Assembly: GCF_004134825.1 (NCBI RefSeq) | Contig: NZ_SDPN01000005.1 | Span: 1-64,000 of the forward strand | Direction: 5' to 3' | Origin: Agromyces albus | GTDB lineage: Bacteria > Actinomycetota > Actinomycetes > Actinomycetales > Microbacteriaceae | Length of the DNA stretch: 64,000 bases | Part shown: positions 24,920 through 33,755 of the stretch, one piece after another | How positions within the stretch are numbered: position 1 is the stretch's first letter | Layout: the number at the start of each line of letters is the position of its first letter | Program-made: the position numbers and the translations under genes | Notes under the pieces: model-generated | The model's input: only the letters and a program-made list of their open reading frames with translations | Database searches by the model: none | Told to the model about the DNA's origin: nothing

Positions 24920-26437
24920 ATGGAAGAAAGACCCGATGTCATCGTGGTGGGTGGCGGCTCCAGTGGAGCCGTCATCTGCCGTCGTCTCGTGGATGCCGGG
25001 CGGCGCGTGTTGCTCCTCGAAGCGGGCGGCCCCGATGAGAACCCCGCCATCCACGATCCCGCTCGCCTCGGAGAGCTCTGGCACAGTCCCGATGATTGGG
25101 ACTACTTCACCGTGCCGCAGGTCCACGCGGCCGATCGACGACTTCACCTGCCGCGCGGCAAGGTGCTCGGGGGATCGCACTCCCTCAACGCGATGATCTT
25201 CGTGCGCTGCGCGCCACAGGACTACGACCACTGGGAGTCCCTAGGCAACCCGGGCTGGGGTTGGAAGGACGTGCTCCCGGTCTTCACGGCGATCGAGAAC
25301 TACGACGGTGCCCCGTCGGAACTTCGCGGCACCGACGGTCTGCTCGACGTCACGGTCGACTACGAGCTGCACCCCATCCAGCAGTCGATCATCGACGCAT
25401 CGGCGGAAATCGGGATCGAGCAGAATCCCGACTACAACGGCGACCAGCTGGATGGCATCTCGAAGATGCAGTTGAACATCCGGGATGGCAAGCGGCTGAG
25501 CACCTGGCGGGCCTATGCGGAGCCGGTGCGCGAGTCGCCGCTCTTCACGGTGCTGACCGGCGCCTGGGTGCACCAGTTGTTGCTCGACGGCACGCGCGTC
25601 ACTGGCGTCGAGGTCGAGGTCGAGGGCCGGATCGAGCGGTTCGAGGCCGACCAGGTCGTGCTCGCGGCCGGCGCGCTCGACTCGCCTCGCATCCTGATGC
25701 GCAGCGGCATCGGACCGGGCGCCGCGCTCCGCGACCTCGGGTTCGAGGTCGTCGTCGACCTGCCGGGCGTCGGGCAGAACCTGCACGACCACTTCCTCTC
25801 GCCCGTGATCTTCGCCACCGATGCGCGCCCCATCGACCCGCCGGCGCCCGGTACGGGCATCACCCAGACCCACTCGTTCTGGCGGAGCCGGCCGGGACTC
25901 GAGGTCCCCGACACCCAGCCGATCAACTTCAGCGTTCCGATGTACGAGCCGTGGATGACCGGGCCGGCATCGGGCTTCTCGCTCATGGCAGGCATCGTAT
26001 CGCCGAAGAGTCGTGGCAGTCTCACGCTGGCGGGCGATGACCCGCACGCTGCGCTGCTCATCGATGTCGCCGCCCTCGCCGAAGAAGAAGATCTTCAGGC
26101 GCTGGCGGCGAGTGTTCGGCAGTGTCGTGAGATCGGCGGTGCATCGGCACTCGCCGACGGCTGGGGTGCGCGCGAGCTGTACCCCGGTCCCGATGTCGAC
26201 GACGACGCTGCGCTGCTCGACTATGTGCGTCGCACCGTCATCACGTACCACCACCAGGTGGGCACCTGCAAGATGGGCGTCGATGACCTCGCCGTGGTCG
26301 ATCCCACCTTGCGCGTGCATGGCGTCGAGGGACTCATGGTCGCGGATGCCTCGATCATGCCGCGCATCACGACCGGCAACACCAACGCGCCCACGATCAT
26401 GATCGGCGAGAAGGCCGCCGGATTCCTCCTGCACTGA
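24920..26437 (+). CDS. GMC family FAD oxidoreductase (choline/alcohol dehydrogenase-like)
   Basis: FAD-dependent alcohol oxidoreductase of 505 aa. FAD-binding VVGGGSSGAVICRRL opens the protein, GMC signature 1 is GKVLGGSHSLNAMIFVR near residue 80, signature 2 is GALDSPRILMRSGIGP near 250, and the catalytic His is in YHHQVGTCKMG with the later Asn in TTGNTNAPTIM. In relatives such as PEG dehydrogenase or choline dehydrogenase a primary alcohol becomes an aldehyde, which would supply the ALDH upstream. The start is ATG 24920; the next gene follows after 27 bp. Confidence 0.9.
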   Translation: MEERPDVIVVGGGSSGAVICRRLVDAGRRVLLLEAGGPDENPAIHDPARLGELWHSPDDWDYFTVPQVHAADRRLHLPRGKVLGGSHSLNAMIFVRCAPQDYDHWESLGNPGWGWKDVLPVFTAIENYDGAPSELRGTDGLLDVTVDYELHPIQQSIIDASAEIGIEQNPDYNGDQLDGISKMQLNIRDGKRLSTWRAYAEPVRESPLFTVLTGAWVHQLLLDGTRVTGVEVEVEGRIERFEADQVVLAAGALDSPRILMRSGIGPGAALRDLGFEVVVDLPGVGQNLHDHFLSPVIFATDARPIDPPAPGTGITQTHSFWRSRPGLEVPDTQPINFSVPMYEPWMTGPASGFSLMAGIVSPKSRGSLTLAGDDPHAALLIDVAALAEEEDLQALAASVRQCREIGGASALADGWGARELYPGPDVDDDAALLDYVRRTVITYHHQVGTCKMGVDDLAVVDPTLRVHGVEGLMVADASIMPRITTGNTNAPTIMIGEKAAGFLLH

Positions 26438-26464
26438 CCGATTCGAGAGAAGAGAAGGAAGACG

Positions 26465-27283
26465 ATGATGTCTGAACAGAACCCCGGAACCATACTCCGT
26501 GAGGAGTCACCCCAGTGGCTGAACATGGACGACTTCTCAGCCGGCATCGATGCCAACCGGGTCGCACCGAGTCATGACCTGGCGGGACGCTCGCTCGTCA
26601 TCCGCGGCGCCGATGGCGCACTGAGCCTCGCGTTCGGCGATGACGGAACCGTGACGTGGAGCGCCGAGGACTTCACCTGGGCGGGCTCGGGCACGGACCC
26701 CTATGAGGAGGTTCCGGTCGGCGAGGGCGCCTACTGGATCGACTTCTCGCTCGGAGAGCGACGCGTCGAGACCCTCACCGTGGCGCTCCACCCTGAGCGT
26801 GGGTGGGCGCTCATCGTGCACTCGCGCATCCACGACGAGGGTGCGGATGTCGAGACGCGCGTCATGCAGTCGTTCCATGCCGCACAGGTGGAAGGTATCC
26901 CCCGCTCGACCGCGACACCGGCCCCGACTCGCGATCTGATCGGGAAGCGCACGCTGTTCCGCTACAGCCCGAATCACCTCTACGAGCACATCTACCTCAG
27001 CTCGCGGCGATTCGTGTGGCAGAACCTCGTCGGCGAACAGCGCGGCCACGCCGCCGCTGAGCTCGCCACGACGTACAAGCTCGACGACGGTCTCTACCTC
27101 TTCACTTGGCGCGAGGAGAAGATCCCGGTCGGCACGGTGTTCGTGTTCGACTACGCGGGCGGCCGCTCCACCGGCAAGTTCATCGGGCTCGAGGGCGACG
27201 GCACCGTGGCGAACTCGCCCGGCGGCGCGCTGATCATCCCGTTCGGCGCGTCCGACTACTCACAGCACCAGGAGCCGGTCTGA
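26465..27283 (+). CDS. MoaF-like lipocalin-fold protein
   Basis: 272-aa cytosolic protein resembling the MoaF family: an N-terminal beta-barrel half (SLVIRGADGALSLAFGDDG) and a C-terminal half with the telltale YKLDDGLYLFTWREEKIPVG near residue 205. MoaF is named after a Klebsiella monoamine operon gene and is not a molybdenum-cofactor enzyme; its calycin-like fold suggests binding of an amphipathic ligand. The gene follows the GMC oxidoreductase by 27 bp and precedes a convergent AraC regulator. Starts ATG 26465 and 26468 are adjacent; GAAGGAAG precedes both. Confidence 0.75.
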   Translation: MMSEQNPGTILREESPQWLNMDDFSAGIDANRVAPSHDLAGRSLVIRGADGALSLAFGDDGTVTWSAEDFTWAGSGTDPYEEVPVGEGAYWIDFSLGERRVETLTVALHPERGWALIVHSRIHDEGADVETRVMQSFHAAQVEGIPRSTATPAPTRDLIGKRTLFRYSPNHLYEHIYLSSRRFVWQNLVGEQRGHAAAELATTYKLDDGLYLFTWREEKIPVGTVFVFDYAGGRSTGKFIGLEGDGTVANSPGGALIIPFGASDYSQHQEPV

Positions 27284-27300
27284 TCCGATAGAGCCACACG

Positions 27301-27337
27301 CTGCGAGCGCTCAGTTGCCCACGCTGCGCGCTCGCAG
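27301..27337. terminator. bidirectional hairpin between moaF-like and araC-like genes
   Basis: CTGCGAGCGC and GCGCTCGCAG form a perfect 10-bp stem with a 17-nt loop. It covers the last codons of the AraC-type gene and the 3' side of the MoaF-like gene, which are convergent. Confidence 0.6.
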
Positions 27338-28279
27338 TTCGCTCGGCGACATCTCGTAGGCGGCCTTGAACACGCGCGAGAAATGCGCCGCCTCGACGAA
27401 TCCCCAGCGTGCCGCGATCGCACCGACGGAGAGGTGGGCGTTGAGCGGGTCGATGAGCTCGCGTCGGCAGTTCTCGAGCCGTCGTTCGCGGATCCACGTC
27501 GACACGGTGGTGCCCTTCTGCCGGAAGAGTCCGTGCAGGTGTCGCGTCGAGATGTAGTGTGCGGCGGCGATCTCCGTCGGGCTGAGCTCGGCCGAGCCGA
27601 GATTCGCCTCGATGTAGTGGCGGATCTGCTGCATGAGCAACTGGTGGCTGTCTCGCGGGTCCGCCTCGAGGTCGAGTTCGTTCGCGAACATCGTGGTGAT
27701 GAGATCGATCGCGGTGCGCACCAGCCGCGGTCCGGTGAGGCCGCCGACCTTGTCCAGGTTCTGCGAGACGTTCTGCAGGAACGGGATGATCATCGCGCCG
27801 AGTCCGGTGGCGCTGGAGAACCGGTGCGCGGTCAGCTGTCGCATCATGTCTGACGGCAGGCCGAGCTGCTCGCGAGGGAACATGAGCACGAGCATCCGCA
27901 TGTCCTGCTCGAAGACCACGGAGTAGGGGCGGGCGGTGTCATAGATCGCGAGATCGCCCGGCTGCAACAGAGCCTCGCGGCCGTCTTGGATGAGCAAACC
28001 CGTGCCCGACAGCTGAAGGCTCGCCTTGTAGAAGCGCTGGTCGCTGGCGGCGACGAGCTCCTCGGTGCGCTCGACCATGTGTTGCGAGGCGGTCACCTCG
28101 TGCACGTGTGCGTCATCGAAGTCGACACTGCGCAAGCGCCCCCAGAAGGGGTCGGCGCTCACGCGAGAGACGTCGAGCGGGACGAACGAGTTGACGACGG
28201 CCTGTCGGTAGTCGCGGAAGCTGTGCGACACGGAGGTGTGCACCCGGCCGGCGGGCTCGGGGGGAAGGCGAACGTCCAC
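27311..28279 (-). CDS. AraC family regulator with AraC-binding-like N-domain
   Basis: 322-aa activator. Residues about 20-200 match the cupin-like AraC_binding_2 sensor (LQLSGTGLLIQDGREALLQPGDLAIYD), found in NphR/FeaR-type regulators of aromatic and alcohol catabolism. The C-terminal 100 residues are a double HTH (TEIAAAHYISTRHLHGLFR, then AIAARWGFVEAAHFSRVFKA). The start is GTG 28279, with AAGGTGG 6 nt upstream. A TATTA/TAATA dyad overlaps this ribosome-binding site. It borders the catabolic island and is its probable local regulator. Confidence 0.87.
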   Translation of the reverse strand: MDVRLPPEPAGRVHTSVSHSFRDYRQAVVNSFVPLDVSRVSADPFWGRLRSVDFDDAHVHEVTASQHMVERTEELVAASDQRFYKASLQLSGTGLLIQDGREALLQPGDLAIYDTARPYSVVFEQDMRMLVLMFPREQLGLPSDMMRQLTAHRFSSATGLGAMIIPFLQNVSQNLDKVGGLTGPRLVRTAIDLITTMFANELDLEADPRDSHQLLMQQIRHYIEANLGSAELSPTEIAAAHYISTRHLHGLFRQKGTTVSTWIRERRLENCRRELIDPLNAHLSVGAIAARWGFVEAAHFSRVFKAAYEMSPSELRARSVGN

Positions 28280-28393
28280 GTATTACCACCTTGTAATAGC
28301 GAGAAACTCTCGGGTCGCGGGGATCGACTCGGTGAATGGAAGCATACCTACCGCTTGCCATTCCCCTAGATTGTATATGATTTCAGATACCGG

Positions 28394-28423
28394 GCTCAAC
28401 GAAGGAATCTCCCTTCGGTGAGC
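28394..28423 (-). terminator. hairpin after the 10-methyl fatty acid operon
   Basis: GCTCAACGAAGG pairs with CCTTCGGTGAGC (one mismatch, 6-nt loop). It lies 44 bp beyond the stop of the methyltransferase gene and upstream of the AraC-type promoter region. Confidence 0.6.
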
Positions 28424-28466
28424 TCGGCAGACCGGGCAGAGCGGATGCCGCAGCATCCGTCAGCCT

Positions 28467-29834
28467 CTAAGGCGTCCACCACGGTCGCAGCGGCAGGTCG
28501 CCGGCACCGGCACCGGCGCCGGCCTCGCCGCCGTCACCAGGCTTGACCGCGAGCACCTGGTGCAACTGGATCCCGCCGGTCTCGAAGGCGAGCCGCGACC
28601 CGGCCATGTAGAGACCCCACACCTTCGCGGTGGGCAGCCCGACCTCGGCCACCGCTTCATCCCAGTGCTCGACGAGGTTGGCGCACCAGTCGCGCAGGGT
28701 CATCGCGTAGTGGGGGCGCAGGTTCTCCTCGTGCAGCACCTCCAAGCCGGCATCCTGGGCCTCGCTGATGATGCGGCCCGAGCCGGTGAGCTCGCCGTCG
28801 GGGAAGACGTAGCGGTCGATGAAACCGCGCGTCGACGGTTCCGACCGGTTGTCGGGTCGGGTGATGCAGTGGTTGAGCAACAGCCCGCCAGGGCGCATCC
28901 GAGACTGCAGGAACGTGAAGTACGACGGATAGTTGCGCACGCCGATGTGCTCGAGCAGCCCGATCGACGACACCGCGTCGAAGCCGGACTCCGCGATGTC
29001 GCGGTAGTCGCCGAAGCGAACCTCGGCCAGATCGCTGAGACCCTCCTCGGCGATGGCCTCCTGCGCCCACGAGGTCTGCTCCTCCGAGAGCGTCACGCCC
29101 GTGGCCCTGACGCCGCGTCGGGCGGCGTAGCGCACCATGCCGCCCCAGCCGCAGCCCACGTCGAGCAGTCGGTCGCCCGGCTTCAGCCGCAGTTTCTCGA
29201 ACACGAGGCGGTACTTGTTCTCCTGCGCTTCGTCGAGGGATGCGTCGGGGCGCGGGTAGCACGCGCACGTGTACGTCATCGACGGCCCGAGCACCCACTC
29301 GTAGAAGGTGTTCGAGACGTCGTAGTGGTGGTGGATCGCCTCGGCGTCGCGGGACTTGCTGTGCCGCAGACCCGTGGCGATGCGGCGCCAGCGGGGCGGC
29401 ACCTCCTCGGGCGGCGGCGCGATCGGCCGCAAGTGCTCGACGCCGATCGACCGGAAGATGTGTGCCATCACCCGCGGCGACGGCAGCTTGAAGACCAGGT
29501 CGCCCGAGAGCGCCTTGAGCAGCTCGTAGGGGTCGCCGGGGTGCACGCCCTCGGCCTCGAGGTCGCCGGCGATGTACGCCCGGGCAAAGCCGAGGTCGCC
29601 ACGAGCGGTCGCGAGGTAGGTCGTTCCGCGCGGCGTCTTCAGGTCGAGCCCGAACGGGGCGTCGGGCGGTCCGGCCGAGCTCCCGTCGTAGGCCGTGAAC
29701 CTGAGCGGGAGTCGCCCGGCGGTGAGGATCTCGAGGATCTCGGCGAGGGTGAGCTTGCCCGCGGCATCCGCTCGCTCGGAAGCATCCGCCTCCGCCGTCT
29801 CCGCTTGTTCCGCGCGTTCCTTGAACGAGGTCAT
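28467..29834 (-). CDS. cyclopropane synthase-family SAM methyltransferase, likely 10-methylene fatty acid-forming
   Basis: 455-aa cytosolic or membrane-associated enzyme of the CFA synthase family. An N-terminal lipid-binding region is followed by the HHHYDVSNTFYEWVLGPSMTY motif region near residue 170 and SAM-binding LLDVGCGWGGMVRYAA near 220. It pairs, with an ATGA overlap, with an FAD-binding oxidoreductase. This is the UfaA1/TmsB plus TmsA gene arrangement known to convert oleoyl phospholipid into 10-methylstearate (tuberculostearic acid) in actinobacteria. The methyltransferase adds the 10-methylene group from SAM. The C-terminus has an Ala/Gly repeat. True cyclopropane synthase activity is the alternative. 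Confidence 0.85.
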   Translation of the reverse strand: MTSFKERAEQAETAEADASERADAAGKLTLAEILEILTAGRLPLRFTAYDGSSAGPPDAPFGLDLKTPRGTTYLATARGDLGFARAYIAGDLEAEGVHPGDPYELLKALSGDLVFKLPSPRVMAHIFRSIGVEHLRPIAPPPEEVPPRWRRIATGLRHSKSRDAEAIHHHYDVSNTFYEWVLGPSMTYTCACYPRPDASLDEAQENKYRLVFEKLRLKPGDRLLDVGCGWGGMVRYAARRGVRATGVTLSEEQTSWAQEAIAEEGLSDLAEVRFGDYRDIAESGFDAVSSIGLLEHIGVRNYPSYFTFLQSRMRPGGLLLNHCITRPDNRSEPSTRGFIDRYVFPDGELTGSGRIISEAQDAGLEVLHEENLRPHYAMTLRDWCANLVEHWDEAVAEVGLPTAKVWGLYMAGSRLAFETGGIQLHQVLAVKPGDGGEAGAGAGAGDLPLRPWWTP

Positions 29835-31210
29835 CGTCGTTGCACCGCCTTCGCATAGAGGTCGAGGAGTCGTGAATCGGGGTCGTACCGCTGCTTCACG
29901 GCCCGATAGGTCTGCCCGCCGTAGAGCTCGTCGAATTCCTCGGGCGAGTAGTAGGAGTCGGAGTAGAGCGACTTGTGCCCGTCGACCTCGCCGACCTTGC
30001 GTTCGATCAGCCGGTTCGTCTCCCCCGGTGTCGATCCGACCGGCACCGTCGACCAGAAGCCGACGTTGACGTACGCCTGCTGCGGACGCATCGGGTAGAG
30101 CGGCCAGCCCTCGTCGTCGCGCAGGCGCAGCGGGCACAGCCAGATCGGCTCGATCGGCACGTTGGCGAGGAACCAGTCGAGGAACTCGGCGCACCGCTCG
30201 ATCGGCACCTCGACGTCTTGGATCACGCGTTCCCGTGGCGGGCGGCCCTTGAGCTTCTCGAGGCGATCGCCGAGGTCGAATCGCCGTTCGAAACGCATGA
30301 GCTTCGAGTACGAGCTGCTGCGCCGGTACCGCCGCGGCCAGAGCCTTCGGATCAGCGGATGCTGGGCACCGAACGCTTCCGAGCACCAGAACCAGTCGGT
30401 GTCCCACCGCCACAGGTAGTCGTGAATCGTGAGCCGGTCGTGCGTGGCACCATCGTCGTGCTGGATCGATCGGTAGTAGATCTGCTGGCCGGTGTAGTCG
30501 CTGACGGGACCGGATGTCGCGGTCTGCACGCCCACGCACAGGTAGCTCTCGTCGGCGCTGAACACCACGCCGTCGAGGTAGTCGACGGGAACGTCGTGCA
30601 GGGTGCCGCTCTCGATGATGCGGTCCATCGTGGCCATCAGGTCGGTGAGCGAGTGGAACCGCAGATGCGTGAGCGCGACGAATGGCTTCACGGCCTCGAG
30701 TTCGATGCGCAGGCGCACCGCGTAGCCGAGCGAGCCGTAGGAATTCGGGAACGCGCGATAGAGGTCGGGGTGCTCGACGCGCGATGCGGTGAGCACCTCT
30801 CCGGCGCCGGTGAGGATGTCGAGCTCGAGCACCGACTCGTGCGGCAGGCCGTTGCGGAACGAGGTCGACTCGATGCCGAGGCCCGTGACCGCGCCACCGA
30901 GGGTGATGGTCTTCAGTTGCGGCACGACCAGCGGCGCGAGCCCGTAGGGCAGCGTCGCGGCGACGAGATCCTCGTAGGTGCACATGCCGGCCACGTCGGC
31001 GGTTCGCGCTTCGGCGTCGATCGCGATGACGCCCGTCAGGCCCGAGGTATCCAGACCCGGCGCGTCGGTCTTCGCGCGCGAACGGAACAGGTTCGACGTG
31101 GGCTTGGCGAGCCGGACCGAGGCCGTGGCGGGCACGGCCCGATAGCTCTCGAGAAGGCGCTGCACGCCATCGGCGTGAGCGGCCCGTGCGTCAGTCACAG
31201 GAACGGACAC
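29831..31210 (-). CDS. FAD-binding oxidoreductase, likely 10-methylene-stearoyl reductase
   Basis: 459-aa PCMH-type flavoprotein: the FAD-binding part holds MCTYEDLVAATLPYGLAPLV and TLGGAVTGLGIESTSFRNG (near residues 96-143). A long substrate domain follows, rich in Tyr/Trp. In the Tms pathway this protein reduces the 10-methylene intermediate to a 10-methyl branch. The start is GTG 31210; no strong ribosome-binding site is visible, and an in-frame GTG four codons later is possible. Its TGA overlaps the methyltransferase ATG. The operon is divergent from the cytochrome b gene. Confidence 0.85.
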   Translation of the reverse strand: MSVPVTDARAAHADGVQRLLESYRAVPATASVRLAKPTSNLFRSRAKTDAPGLDTSGLTGVIAIDAEARTADVAGMCTYEDLVAATLPYGLAPLVVPQLKTITLGGAVTGLGIESTSFRNGLPHESVLELDILTGAGEVLTASRVEHPDLYRAFPNSYGSLGYAVRLRIELEAVKPFVALTHLRFHSLTDLMATMDRIIESGTLHDVPVDYLDGVVFSADESYLCVGVQTATSGPVSDYTGQQIYYRSIQHDDGATHDRLTIHDYLWRWDTDWFWCSEAFGAQHPLIRRLWPRRYRRSSSYSKLMRFERRFDLGDRLEKLKGRPPRERVIQDVEVPIERCAEFLDWFLANVPIEPIWLCPLRLRDDEGWPLYPMRPQQAYVNVGFWSTVPVGSTPGETNRLIERKVGEVDGHKSLYSDSYYSPEEFDELYGGQTYRAVKQRYDPDSRLLDLYAKAVQRR

Positions 31211-31305
31211 GTCTCAACGGTAGTCCGCAGAGATCCGTCCCGGAATGGATGTCACATTTCCGGTGTCTGCGGTGTCTTAACGAGTGAAGGCCCAAGGAGG
31301 TTTCC

Positions 31306-32919
31306 ATGCCCGTCGAGCAGAACCAGCGACGCACCGTGAGCGATCGGCTCGCGACGCACCTGGCAGCGACCGAGTTCGGACGACGATCATCGCGCGTGTG
31401 GGAGGAGTTGCGCCGCCGGCCCGTGCCGAACCACTGGACCAACCTGTTCGGCGTCGTCACCGCCGCGTGCGTCTTCGTGCTGTTCATCACCGGCCTCGTG
31501 CTCATGTTCTTCTACACGCCATCGAACGACGTCGTGACGTATGACGGCTCGTATGCCCCGCTCCGCGGCGCCGAGGTGTCGAAGGCGTTCGACTCGACGA
31601 TGCTCGTGACCTTCGACGTGCCGGGCGGGCTCCTCGTGCGACAGGCGCACCACTGGGCGGCACTCCTGCTCCCGGCATCCGTGATCCTCCAGATGCTGAG
31701 CATCTACTTCACCGGCGGATACCGCAGACCGCGCCGCCTTGCCTGGGTGCTGCTCTTCCTCGTGTTCGTGTCGGCGCTCGCCGCCGGCTGGAGCGGTTAC
31801 GCGCTTCCCGACGACATGCTGTCGGGCACGGGGCTTCGCATCGTGGAGGGAATCGTGCTCGCCATCCCGTTCATCGGCACCGACGTGTCGCGGCTGCTCT
31901 TCGGTGGGGCGTTCCCGGGCAACGTGCTCGCGAACATCTACCCGCTGCACCTCGCGGCCTCGGTCGCTCTTCTGGCGCTCCTCGTCGTGCGGGCGGTCGT
32001 GTGGTTCCGGCAGCGGTCGCCGCAGTTCCGGGGCTCGGGCCGCACCGAGACCCGCGTCGTCGGCGTGCCGCTCGTGCCGAACGCCGCGCGCAGGGGCATG
32101 GGCCTCGGGCTCCTCGTGAGCGGCATCCTCGTGCTCATCTCGGCGACCGTGACGATCAGCCCGATCTGGCTTTATGGGCCTTCGTCGCCGGCGGATGCCT
32201 CGGCGGGCAGCCAGCCCGACTGGTACACGGGATTCCTCGACGGGGCCCTCCGGCTCGTTCCGCCCGGATGGGAGTTCGTCTGGCTCGACCGCACGTGGAC
32301 GCTCGCCCTGCTCGTTCCCCTCGCCGTCATCACGCTGGCGTTGGCGATCGTGGCGGTGTATCCCTTCCTCGAGGAGTGGATCGCCGACGACCACCGCGAC
32401 CACCACGTGCTCGACCGCCCTCGTGACACCCCGACGCGCACCGGGATCGGCGTGGCCGGGCTCATGTTCTTCGGCGTGCTGTGGCTCGCCGGCAGCGCCG
32501 ACCTCGTCGCCGTCGCCTTCTCGCTCACCATCGAGGGCGTGATCGCGACGCTGCAGCTCCTCGTGCTCGTCGGACCGATCATCGCGTTCGAGCTCACCCG
32601 TCGCGTCTGCCTCGGGCTGCAGCGGAAGGACCGCGAGGTCGTGCTCCACGGGTTCGAGACCGGCCGCATCGTCCGCCTGCCTGGCGGCGAATACATCGAG
32701 GTGCACCGGCCGATCAGCGACGACGAGCGGGAGCGGCTCGTGGGCGTCGTCGACCAGGTGCCGGCGGTGCTCCGTCCCGACGCTCGGGGCAGGCTGGCGC
32801 CGGCGCGACGATTGCAAGCTCGTCTCTCGCGGTTCTTCTTCGAAGACCGGATCGCCCGCCCGGCCGCAGCGCCGCTCGAGGCGCCGGCTCAGCCGCCCGC
32901 CGTCAGTCGCGCCCGGTGA
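31306..32919 (+). CDS. QcrB-like cytochrome b paralogue lacking one set of heme ligands
   Basis: 537-aa membrane protein with the layout of actinobacterial QcrB: eight or more spans, ALPDDMLSGTGLR, PDWY (residues 304-307, the Qo motif), GSGRTETRVVG, and the C-terminal CLGLQRKDREVVLHGFETG. The proximal heme His of helix B (His115 of HHW) and of helix D (His215 of YPLH) are present. The second ligand of each pair is not: position 129, 14 residues after His115, is Gln, and no His occurs in the 26 residues after His215. Thus only one heme site, by analogy bL, seems possible. qcrA and qcrC are not adjacent, so this is a second, isolated copy. AAGGAGG precedes ATG 31306. Confidence 0.85.
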   Translation: MPVEQNQRRTVSDRLATHLAATEFGRRSSRVWEELRRRPVPNHWTNLFGVVTAACVFVLFITGLVLMFFYTPSNDVVTYDGSYAPLRGAEVSKAFDSTMLVTFDVPGGLLVRQAHHWAALLLPASVILQMLSIYFTGGYRRPRRLAWVLLFLVFVSALAAGWSGYALPDDMLSGTGLRIVEGIVLAIPFIGTDVSRLLFGGAFPGNVLANIYPLHLAASVALLALLVVRAVVWFRQRSPQFRGSGRTETRVVGVPLVPNAARRGMGLGLLVSGILVLISATVTISPIWLYGPSSPADASAGSQPDWYTGFLDGALRLVPPGWEFVWLDRTWTLALLVPLAVITLALAIVAVYPFLEEWIADDHRDHHVLDRPRDTPTRTGIGVAGLMFFGVLWLAGSADLVAVAFSLTIEGVIATLQLLVLVGPIIAFELTRRVCLGLQRKDREVVLHGFETGRIVRLPGGEYIEVHRPISDDERERLVGVVDQVPAVLRPDARGRLAPARRLQARLSRFFFEDRIARPAAAPLEAPAQPPAVSRAR

Positions 32920-33703
32920 AGAACTCCACCGCGGCCTGCCGGAAGACCCGCGAGCCCGGCGCGTTGAAGTGGTGCCGATCGGGAAGTTCGACGAACACGC
33001 CGTTCGGCGTGGCATCCGCAAGCCCCTTCGATCGCTCGAGGATCGCGTCTTCACTGCCGGTGGCGAACAGGATGCGCTGCATCGGCGGATGCTCGGGATC
33101 CGGGTCGGCGTCGCCGATGCGCATGCCCCCGGCGAGCGCGACGAGCGCACGGATGTCGTTGCCCGCGACTCGCTCGGCGAGGGTGACGTAGTTGCGGGTG
33201 ACGGGGTCTTCGACCGGCGTGCCGTGCTCCGCATAGGCGCGGGCCTGCTCGATCTGCAGGCGCGCGAGCGGACGCCCATCGGGGATGCCGCCGAGCACCG
33301 CGCGCTCGATGCGGTCGGGCACCTGCACCGCGACCTGCCAACCGACCCGCGCGCCGAGCGAGTACCCGGCGTACTGCACGGTGTCGAGCAGGTAGGTGTC
33401 GAGCACCGTGACGAGGTCGTCGACGAGCGCGTCCATGCTGAACGCGGATGCCTCGTGCGGCTTGTCGCTGGCACCGTGGCCGCGCTGGTCGACGCCGAGC
33501 ACCCGGAAGCCCGCGCGAGTGAGGTCGCGAACCCACCCCGTGCTCACCCAGTTGTCGCGGCAGCTCGACGCGAACCCGTGCACGCACAGCACCGTCGGCG
33601 CATCCTCGTCGCCCCACAGGTACGTGGCGATACGGCGCCCGTCGGCTGACATCACGTACTGCGGCGCGGGCATGTCCGTCAGGGCTGAAACGGCGGCAGT
33701 CAT
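32903..33703 (-). CDS. alpha/beta fold hydrolase
   Basis: 266-aa cytosolic serine hydrolase. The oxyanion HG is in VLCVHGFASSC, the nucleophile elbow is AGYSLGARVG, and the catalytic His is in LPDRHHFNAPGSR. VDQRGHGASDKP is typical of esterase or C-C hydrolase-like members. Substrate unknown. Its 3' end overlaps the convergent cytochrome b gene by 17 bp. The start ATG 33703 has GGAAG 9 nt upstream. Confidence 0.83.
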   Translation of the reverse strand: MTAAVSALTDMPAPQYVMSADGRRIATYLWGDEDAPTVLCVHGFASSCRDNWVSTGWVRDLTRAGFRVLGVDQRGHGASDKPHEASAFSMDALVDDLVTVLDTYLLDTVQYAGYSLGARVGWQVAVQVPDRIERAVLGGIPDGRPLARLQIEQARAYAEHGTPVEDPVTRNYVTLAERVAGNDIRALVALAGGMRIGDADPDPEHPPMQRILFATGSEDAILERSKGLADATPNGVFVELPDRHHFNAPGSRVFRQAAVEFFTGRD

Positions 33704-33755
33704 GCGGCCATTCTTCCGGGCACATGGGTTCGCGCGCTGCTAACGGTGATATTGG

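Noticed and set aside
26465-27283. Molybdenum cofactor biosynthesis gene
   Set aside because: The MoaF name is historical; no moco genes are nearby and the fold is lipocalin-like.
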